A DNA stretch of 64,000 bases. Origin: JAYODW01 sp038116745. Lineage in GTDB: Bacteria > Pseudomonadota > Gammaproteobacteria > Ga0077536. Of the stretch, positions 57,999 through 64,000 are shown in pieces; position 1 is the first letter of the stretch, and the number at the start of each line of letters is the position of its first letter. The notes under the pieces were generated by a model that was not told where the DNA came from, made no database searches, and was given only the letters and a program-made list of their open reading frames with translations. The stretch lies in NCBI GenBank assembly GCA_038116745.1, contig JAYODW010000026.1:10560-74559 (forward strand), in the 5' to 3' direction. The position numbers and the translations under genes are program-made.

Positions 57999-59360
57999 AT
58001 GAAACGACCTCTTCGAGAGCTGTTCGCGTTCGGCTTTCTCAGCGTGCCGCTGTCAGCCGCCGGCCTGCCGCTGGTGCTCTATCTCACGCCTTACTATGCC
58101 GGCGAGCTTGGCTTCAGCCTGGCCTCGATCGGCCTGATCCTGATGCTCACCCGGGTGACGGACGTCATCACCGATCCACTGATTGGAATGCTCTCGGACC
58201 GCACGGCCGTGCGCCTCGGGCGCCGCGGGCTGTGGATCGCGCTGGGTCTGCCGGTGATGGGGCTGTCCATGCTGGCAGTGTTCGATCCCTTCAGCGCCGC
58301 ACCTGACGGCCTTTATCTGTTTGTCGCGGTTGGTGCGCTTTACCTGGGCTGGACGCTGATCGGTATCCCCTTGTCCGCCTGGGTCGCCGAGATCTCTTCG
58401 GACTACCACGAGCGCTCCCGTATCACCGGCGCCCGCACCCTCGGCGGACTGGTCGGTTCCCTTCTGGCCATCCTCGCGCCGCTGGTCGTGGCCACGCTGG
58501 CTGCCGGCGGCGGCAAGGTGTGGGCGCCCGAGGCGCCCGGCAGTCTGCAGCCGATGCTGCGTTACCTGGCGTGGACCATCATCGGCATGCTGGTCCTCGC
58601 GGTGCCTCTGCTGTTGCTGACCGTGCGTCAGGCAGCGTTCGTGACGCCCGGCCAGCATCGTCTGCAAGGCGGCCTGCGGCTGGTCGCGCAGAATCGGAAT
58701 TTCATGCGGCTGCTGCTGTCGAGCGTGTTTGCCGCTGTCGGGTGGAACTCGATCAACACGCTGTTTGTCTTCTTCGCGCAGCATTATCTCGGCGCAGACC
58801 AGACGCAGTGGCCGGTGATCGTGCTGGTCTACATCATCGCCCAGCTGGTCGGAACGCCTGTCATCGTGCGTCTGGCCCCGCGTTTCGAAAAACACCGCAT
58901 GCTGGCGGTGTGTTGTCTGGTTCAGATCGCGCTGTTCAGCCTCGTACTTGTGCTGCCGCCGGGACACTGGAAGCTGTACGCCCTGCTCAATGTATTCACC
59001 GGGCTGCTTGCGCCCGTGATTCCGATCCTTGCACCGTCGATGGCTGCGGATGTGATTGACGAAGACCAGTTGGCCAGCGGACGCCAGCGCGGTGCCCTGT
59101 TCATGGCGCTGTGGGGCATGGCGGATAAATTCGCGGTCGCTATCGCCGCGGGAATCGCGCTGCCGCTGGTGCAGTTCCTGGGCTTTGACCCGTCGGTGCA
59201 GAATGATCCAGCGGGCCTGCGTGCGCTGCATTGGTCTTTCTGCCTTGTGCCGGAGTGTTTCTTCCTGGCGTCGGTGGCGTGTATCTGGAACTACGGCCTG
59301 ACGCGGGATAAGCATCGCGGTATTCGCGAGGCGCTGGGAGAACGCGCGTCTCCCGGTTGA
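57999..59360 (+). CDS. MFS transporter of the GPH/MelB (MFS_2) type
   Basis: 453 residues from the ATG at 57999, with 12 membrane helices. TRVTDVITDPLIGMLSDRT and RLGRRGLW match the sodium-sugar/GPH family signature. The usual substrates are glycosides or other small organic solutes; this one is unknown. It is 36 bases after hslO, yet functionally closer to the hydrolase and acyl-CoA genes downstream. Confidence 0.83.
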   Translation: MKRPLRELFAFGFLSVPLSAAGLPLVLYLTPYYAGELGFSLASIGLILMLTRVTDVITDPLIGMLSDRTAVRLGRRGLWIALGLPVMGLSMLAVFDPFSAAPDGLYLFVAVGALYLGWTLIGIPLSAWVAEISSDYHERSRITGARTLGGLVGSLLAILAPLVVATLAAGGGKVWAPEAPGSLQPMLRYLAWTIIGMLVLAVPLLLLTVRQAAFVTPGQHRLQGGLRLVAQNRNFMRLLLSSVFAAVGWNSINTLFVFFAQHYLGADQTQWPVIVLVYIIAQLVGTPVIVRLAPRFEKHRMLAVCCLVQIALFSLVLVLPPGHWKLYALLNVFTGLLAPVIPILAPSMAADVIDEDQLASGRQRGALFMALWGMADKFAVAIAAGIALPLVQFLGFDPSVQNDPAGLRALHWSFCLVPECFFLASVACIWNYGLTRDKHRGIREALGERASPG

Positions 59361-59423
59361 TTTTTCAACCGCTCCTGAAAGTGCGCTACCCTTGCGCGCC
59401 GCTCCAGAGCCTCTACCTCACGC

Positions 59424-60311
59424 ATGATCGAACACCTGCCGGGCCCGACTTCACACAGCTACTTTTCGCAGCGTCTGCGGCTGCATTACGTTGACTGGGG
59501 AAACCCTACGGCGCCGCCTTTGATCCTGCTGCATGGAGGCCGAGACCACTGTCGGAGCTGGGACTGGGTGGCTGCGGAGTTGCGCCACGACTGGCACGTT
59601 ATCGCGCCGGATCTGCGTGGGCATGGTGACAGCCAGTGGTCGCCTGACGGGCACTACACAATGGAGTGCTACATCTATGACCTGGCGCAGCTGATCCACC
59701 AGCAGGATCTGGCACCGGTCACTATCGTGTCGCATTCGCTGGGCGGCAATATCTCCCTGCGCTATACCGGGTGCTACCCGGATGCGGTCAAGCGTGTGCT
59801 CGCAATCGAGGGTCTCGGCTTCTCACCCAAGACCCAGGCAGAACGCAGCACCGTCGCTCTGGATCAGCGGATGCGCACCTGGATCGAGGAGAAGCGCCGA
59901 CTGGCCGGGCGCCTGCCGCGCCGCTACCCCTCGATTCAGGACGCCTATCAGCGGATGCAGGAAGAGAACCGGCACCTCTCACCCGAGCGCGCGCGTCATC
60001 TGACCATTCACGGCGTCAATCAGAACGAGGACGGAACCTACAGCTGGAAGTTCGATAACTACGTGCGCTCGTGGCCGCCGTACGACATGCCAATGGACCA
60101 GATCCAGGAACTGTGGACCCGGATCACCTGCCCGACCTTACTGGTCAATGGCAACGAGAGCTTCGCCTCTGACCCTATGCAGGACGGTCGTGCGCAGTAC
60201 TTCCAGAATGCGGAGTGCGTGATGATTAAGAATGCCGGTCACTGGGTTCATCATGACCAGTTCGACGAGTTCATGGGGCACGTCAAACGATTTGTAAACG
60301 CGCCTGCCTGA
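59424..60311 (+). CDS. Alpha/beta hydrolase
   Basis: 295 residues, ATG at 59424. LILLHGGRDHCRSWDWVA (oxyanion), DLRGHGDSQW, nucleophile IVSHSLGGN (SHSLGG), a late acid in NGNESFASD and His in NAGHWVHHDQ. Substrate unknown. It lies 47 bases upstream of the first acyl-CoA dehydrogenase, so a common transcript is likely. Confidence 0.87.
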   Translation: MIEHLPGPTSHSYFSQRLRLHYVDWGNPTAPPLILLHGGRDHCRSWDWVAAELRHDWHVIAPDLRGHGDSQWSPDGHYTMECYIYDLAQLIHQQDLAPVTIVSHSLGGNISLRYTGCYPDAVKRVLAIEGLGFSPKTQAERSTVALDQRMRTWIEEKRRLAGRLPRRYPSIQDAYQRMQEENRHLSPERARHLTIHGVNQNEDGTYSWKFDNYVRSWPPYDMPMDQIQELWTRITCPTLLVNGNESFASDPMQDGRAQYFQNAECVMIKNAGHWVHHDQFDEFMGHVKRFVNAPA

Positions 60312-60357
60312 GCGGGCCTGAGCACATTGCGACCTGCCGCGAAGGAGGTATCTGAAG

Positions 60358-61542
60358 ATGTCCGAGCTGACTGAATTCCGCGCTGAAACACGCGCCTGGC
60401 TGGACGAAAACTGTCCGCCGTCGATGCGCACGCCGATGCCGGATGCCGAACGCGTCTGGGGTGGTCGTGGTGAAACCTTTAAAAACCCCGAGAGCCGGCT
60501 GTGGCTTGAGCGCATGGCGGGGCGCGGCTGGACGGTACCTACATGGCCTGAGACCTATGGTGGCGGCGGGCTCAGCGCAGATCAGGCGCAGGTGCTGCGC
60601 GAAGAGATGGGACGGCTTAAATGCCGCGCGCCGCTGTCCTCGTTCGGGATCTGGATGCTCGGTCCGGTACTGCTGAAATACGGCACAGAAGCGCAGAAAG
60701 CCGAGCACCTGCCACGCATCGCGCGGGGCGAGATCCGCTGGTGCCAGGGTTACAGCGAACCCGGAGCCGGCTCTGACCTGGCGTCACTGAAGACCCGCTG
60801 TGAAGATCAGGGCGAGCACTGGTTGATTAACGGCCAGAAGATCTGGACGTCTTACGCGAACTACGCGGACTGGATTTTCTGTCTGGTGCGTACCGACACC
60901 ACGGTCAAGCACGACGGGATCAGCTTCATTCTTTTCGATATGGCGAGCGAGGGCGTCGAGACGCGGCCGATCACGCTCATCAGCGGAGCCTCCGTTTTCT
61001 GCGAGACATTTTTCACCGACGTCAAAGTGCCGAAGGACAATCTGGTCGGCGGCCTGAACCGGGGCTGGACCATCGCCAAGGAGCTGCTGCAGCACGAACG
61101 CGGCATGATTGCCGAAATCGGGCGCACTATCGGCGGTACCGTGCCGTCGGTCGATGTGGTTGCGAAACAGTATCTCAACGATGGCAGCGGGCGGATCGCC
61201 GATGCCGCGCTGCGCGACGCGGTTGCTCGTCACGTCATGAACGACCGCGCCTTCGGGCTGACGATCCGACGCGCGGCCCAGGAAAGCGAGGCCGGTACAG
61301 CCTCGGGCGGCCTGTCGTCGATGTTCAAGTACTACGGCACCGAGCAGAACAAGGCCAAGTTTGAGCTGATCATGAAATGCGTTGGCAGCAGCGGTCTGGG
61401 CTGGGAGGGCGAAGGGTTTTCCGACCAGGAGCTCGAGATCTGCCGCACCTGGCTGCGCTCCAAAGGCAATTCGATCGAGGGTGGAACGTCTGAAGTGCAG
61501 TTGAACGTTATGGCCAAGCGTGTGCTTGGTCTGCCGGACTGA
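60358..61542 (+). CDS. Acyl-CoA dehydrogenase
   Basis: 394 residues, ribosome binding site AAGGAGG. FAD-binding signatures: WCQGYSEPGAGSDLASLKT and INGQKIWTSYANYADW, and a C-terminal FELIMKCVGSSGL and SIEGGTSEVQLNVMAKRVLG. The start resembles long-chain or branched-type ACADs (FRAETRAWLDENCP). The catalytic base position cannot be fixed by eye. Followed 10 bases later by a second ACAD gene, so the two may form a heterotetramer as in sterol/cholesterol side-chain enzymes. Confidence 0.93.
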   Translation: MSELTEFRAETRAWLDENCPPSMRTPMPDAERVWGGRGETFKNPESRLWLERMAGRGWTVPTWPETYGGGGLSADQAQVLREEMGRLKCRAPLSSFGIWMLGPVLLKYGTEAQKAEHLPRIARGEIRWCQGYSEPGAGSDLASLKTRCEDQGEHWLINGQKIWTSYANYADWIFCLVRTDTTVKHDGISFILFDMASEGVETRPITLISGASVFCETFFTDVKVPKDNLVGGLNRGWTIAKELLQHERGMIAEIGRTIGGTVPSVDVVAKQYLNDGSGRIADAALRDAVARHVMNDRAFGLTIRRAAQESEAGTASGGLSSMFKYYGTEQNKAKFELIMKCVGSSGLGWEGEGFSDQELEICRTWLRSKGNSIEGGTSEVQLNVMAKRVLGLPD

Positions 61543-61552
61543 GGAGCGGGAT

Positions 61553-62692
61553 ATGAACCTTCTGCTGAGCGAGGAAGAACAGATCCTCAAGCATGGTGCG
61601 CACGAGTTCTTCACGGCCCGGTTGCCGGTGGCGGCTTTCCGCCGGCTGCGCGACGAGAACGGCGACCTCGGCTACGACCCCGGCGCCTGGCGCGAAATGG
61701 CTGAGATGGGCTGGGCCGGGGTGGTTCTGCCCGAGGCCTACGGCGGCGCGGGATTCGGCTACAAGGGACTCGGGCAGGTGCTTGAGGAAGCGGGCAGGAC
61801 TCTGGCGGCCTCGCCTTTGTTTGCGACTGCGCTGGTGGGCGCGCCGCTGGTGCTGGCCGGCGGTTCTGACGCGATCAAATCGACTTGTCTTCCCGCTGTT
61901 GCCGCCGGCGAGCGTCTGCTGGCGCTGGCGCTGGATGAGCACCCGCGCTTCGCGCCGAACCGGATCGCGAGCCGTGCCGTGCAGGAAGGTGATGCGTACC
62001 GCCTGAATGGCTGCAAACGCTTTGTGCTCGATGGACACGTGGCCGACCAGATCATTGTTGCCGCGCGGACGTCGGGTGAGATTGACGATGCAGCAGGTAT
62101 CACCTTGTTTCTGGTTGAAGCCGCGGCGGAGGGCGTGTTGCGCACCAGAACGCGCATGGTCGACTCACGCAACGCCGCGCAGATCTCTTTCAACGACGTG
62201 ATTGTCGGGCGTGACCGCATCCTTGGCCGGGTCGATGCCGGATGGGAACTGCTCGAGCCCGTGCTGGATGCCGCAACGGCCGGCCTTGCCGCGGAGATGC
62301 TCGGCTGTGGGGCAGAAGCTTTTGACCGCACGCTCGCCTATCTCAAGCTACGCGATCAGTTCGGCGTCAAAATCGGTTCATTCCAGGCGCTGAAGCATCG
62401 CGCGGCGCTGATGTACTGCGAGCTCGAACTCACGCGATCGGCCGTACTGGCTGCGCTGTCAGCGGTCGATGAAGGAAGTGCTGAACGCGCGGCCCTGGCC
62501 GGTCTGGCGAAAGCCAAAGCCAGCGAAATGCTCGAGCTTGTCACTAACGAAGCAGTGCAGATGCACGGTGGCATCGGCATGACCGACGCGGAAGAGATCG
62601 GATTGTTCCTGAAACGGGCGCGGGTCGCGCAGCAGATCTTCGGAGATGCCAGCTATCACCGGGCCCGCTACGCCGACCTCATGGGTTTCTGA
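61553..62692 (+). CDS. Second acyl-CoA dehydrogenase-like subunit
   Basis: 379 residues from the ATG at 61553, with GAGCGGG upstream. ACAD fold throughout: MGWAGVVLPEAYGGAGFGYK, RFVLDGHVADQIIVAART, LKLRDQFGVKIGSFQALKH and QMHGGIGMTDAEEIGLFL. The glutamate base is not apparent in its usual place. Tandem pairs like this are known as alpha2beta2 ACADs of steroid or terpenoid breakdown; here that is an inference. Confidence 0.9.
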   Translation: MNLLLSEEEQILKHGAHEFFTARLPVAAFRRLRDENGDLGYDPGAWREMAEMGWAGVVLPEAYGGAGFGYKGLGQVLEEAGRTLAASPLFATALVGAPLVLAGGSDAIKSTCLPAVAAGERLLALALDEHPRFAPNRIASRAVQEGDAYRLNGCKRFVLDGHVADQIIVAARTSGEIDDAAGITLFLVEAAAEGVLRTRTRMVDSRNAAQISFNDVIVGRDRILGRVDAGWELLEPVLDAATAGLAAEMLGCGAEAFDRTLAYLKLRDQFGVKIGSFQALKHRAALMYCELELTRSAVLAALSAVDEGSAERAALAGLAKAKASEMLELVTNEAVQMHGGIGMTDAEEIGLFLKRARVAQQIFGDASYHRARYADLMGF

Positions 62693-62712
62693 ATGCCTGC
62701 TTCGGGCCGGCT

Positions 62713-62892
62713 GTGAACGAATACGAAGTGACGCTGCGGACAGCAGACGGCGAGCGCGTGCTGACCATCATTGCCGCGACCGCCGCGCTCGCGCGGGATG
62801 AGGCCGAAGAAGCCCATGACGACGAGGTGACCACCGTGCGTTTTGTGCGTGCGCTGTCGTTCAGCTGCCGCACCCGGGATGGCCGCACGTGA
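62713..62892 (+). CDS. Small protein of unknown function (59 residues)
   Basis: Starts at GTG 62713 and stops at TGA 62890-62892. Translation: MNEYEVTLRTADGERVLTII at the N-terminus, then AATAALARDEAEEA, and a basic end (FSCRTRDGRT). Charged, alpha/beta-like, no signal peptide. It is too short for most gene callers, but it sits snugly between the ACAD stop and the next GTG and is in sense orientation. The ribosome binding site is weak. Confidence 0.5.
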   Translation: MNEYEVTLRTADGERVLTIIAATAALARDEAEEAHDDEVTTVRFVRALSFSCRTRDGRT

Positions 62893-62962
62893 GGCCGGCG
62901 TTGCGGGCGCTTTGTCCGGCTCAGCGGCACCGCGCCTCATGCTGTCAGCCTGAGGAGGAGCA

Positions 62963-64000
62963 GTGAAGCTTGCGCTGACTATCGGCTATTCGGGCGCACA
63001 GATGGCGCTCCCGGTCGCGCGCGTCCAGCGTGCAGAGACACTCGGCTACGACGCGGTATGGACTGCTGAAGCCTATGGCTCGGACGCCCTGTCGCCGCTG
63101 GCCTATCTCGCCGCGAAGACCAGCCGCATCAAGCTGGGCGCCGGTGTGATCCAGCTGGCTGCGCGTACCGCGGCGAACGCGGCTATGACCGCGGCGACCA
63201 TCGACGCACTGTCTGGTGGTCGTATGCTTCTGGGCATTGGTGTCTCAGGTCCGCAGATCGTTGAAGGTTGGTACGGCGAGCCCTGGGGCCGGCCGTACTA
63301 TCGACTCAAGGATTACGTTGCCATCATCCGCAAGATCTGGGCGCGTGAAGCGCCGGTGACCCACGCCGGACGCGAAATCTCGCTGCCTTATCAGGGCGCC
63401 GACGCGAGCGGTCTGGCCAAGCCGCTCAGGTCTATCCTGCATATGAATCCCCGTATTCCGATCTACCTGGGCACCGGCAATGCGGCGTCGGTGCGCCTGA
63501 CCGGCGAGATCGCCGACGGTTGGCTGCCGCTGGGTTTTGTCCCGGGTTCTATGCACGAGTACCTGCCCTGGCTGCAGCAGGGCGTGGAGCGGGCGGAAGA
63601 TGGGCGTTCGCTTTCCGATCTGGAGATCACGGCGAGCTGCCATGTGCATGTGGGCAGCGATGTCCAAGCCGCGCTCGCGGCGCTGAAACCTGAAGTCGCG
63701 CTCTACGTGGGTGGCATGGGTGCGCGGGAACGTAACTTTCACAAGGACCTCATGATCCGACGCGGGTTCGGCGAGGCCGCCGAGCGTATTCAGGAGCTCT
63801 ACCTCGCAGGCCGCAAAGATGAGGCGATTGCCGCCGTGCCGGACGAATGGGTTGATCAGAAAAGCCTGGTGGGTCCCGCGGCACGCATCACCAGCCGCCT
63901 GCGCGCCTGGCTCGACAGCGGGGTCAGTACCCTGAGCGTGCGTACACAGCAGGACGAGGCGGTCGAAGTGATGGCTAGCGCGCGGCGTAAGCACGTCTGA
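62963..64000 (+). CDS. LLM-class F420-dependent oxidoreductase
   Basis: 345 residues, GTG at 62963 behind GAGGAGGAG; stop at the last base of the window. Luciferase-like TIM barrel: LGYDAVWTAEAYGSDAL, IKLGAGVIQLAARTAANAA, GGRMLLGIGVSGPQIVEGWYG (typical of the Rv3520c-like F420 group) and YLGTGNAASVRLTGEIADGW. It probably uses F420H2; the substrate is unknown. It follows the ACAD pair and may belong to the same catabolic unit. Confidence 0.85.
   Translation: MKLALTIGYSGAQMALPVARVQRAETLGYDAVWTAEAYGSDALSPLAYLAAKTSRIKLGAGVIQLAARTAANAAMTAATIDALSGGRMLLGIGVSGPQIVEGWYGEPWGRPYYRLKDYVAIIRKIWAREAPVTHAGREISLPYQGADASGLAKPLRSILHMNPRIPIYLGTGNAASVRLTGEIADGWLPLGFVPGSMHEYLPWLQQGVERAEDGRSLSDLEITASCHVHVGSDVQAALAALKPEVALYVGGMGARERNFHKDLMIRRGFGEAAERIQELYLAGRKDEAIAAVPDEWVDQKSLVGPAARITSRLRAWLDSGVSTLSVRTQQDEAVEVMASARRKHV

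Noticed and set aside
58053..59315. 420-residue antisense open frame in the MFS gene
   Set aside because: Gln/His/Arg-rich, no domains; the plus strand encodes a clear 12-helix transporter.
1..64000. CRISPR arrays, intact insertion sequences, prophage or known defence systems
   Set aside because: No spaced direct repeats, transposase, integrase or recognised defence domain was seen in either strand.

Overview
The window is GC-rich, densely coded chromosomal DNA from a gammaproteobacterium. The evidence is gene order: ruvC-ruvA-ruvB-ybgC-tolQ-tolR-tolA-tolB-pal, leuS-lptE-holA-proA-nadD-rsfS-rlmH-maf, and the long two-domain forms of PstC and PstA. Genus cannot be named from sequence alone. 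Two F420-type luciferase-like oxidoreductases, a K+-dependent membrane pyrophosphatase beside a PPi-type phosphofructokinase, and several acyl-CoA and Rieske enzymes suggest an environmental, perhaps marine or soil, heterotroph.

Layout. 1-10769 (minus): Tol-Pal envelope genes, the Holliday junction genes ruvABC, yebC, nadA, aspS and an FmdB-type zinc ribbon. 11010-12711: a tRNA-Lys followed by about 1.6 kb of gene-poor DNA holding one orphan membrane protein and decayed tRNA 3'-half copies, likely an old tRNA-linked insertion. 12712-15130 (minus): an F420-type oxidoreductase and the periplasmic protease BepA. 15444-19047 (plus): hppA and pfp, a pyrophosphate-based energy pair. 19084-27149 (minus): maf, rlmH, rsfS, nadD, proA, holA, lptE, leuS and a ComEA-like protein. 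27446-40125: a phosphate region with phoB-phoR (plus), phoU-pstB-pstA-pstC (minus, no pstS), a methyltransferase, ppk (plus) and ppx (minus). 40128-48256: rhodanese, DUF2007, typA-dtd, a hydrolase, a flavodoxin-like protein, a Rieske oxygenase, hemF, hisB and hisH. 48638-64000: an accessory, mostly catabolic region with an APH-like kinase cassette, NIPSNAP, hydrolases, an SCP2-like protein, two secreted unknowns, a Ser/Thr kinase, GST, Hsp33, a sugar-type MFS transporter, two acyl-CoA dehydrogenases, a small unlisted gene and a second F420-type enzyme.

How it fits together. The housekeeping blocks are ordinary. Most notable are: (a) HppA/PFP, which would let glycolysis and ion pumping share a pyrophosphate pool, close to a Pho/Pst/polyphosphate locus; (b) a translationally coupled cassette of an APH/ACAD11-like kinase, a small helical protein and a DUF7064-like protein, with stand-alone acyl-CoA dehydrogenases 9-11 kb away, which resembles the split kinase/dehydrogenase logic of 4-hydroxyacyl-CoA breakdown; (c) the decayed tRNA-linked segment; (d) a duplicated four-cysteine secreted protein near a kinase with an altered DFG motif. 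No CRISPR array, intact transposon, prophage or recognised defence system was seen.
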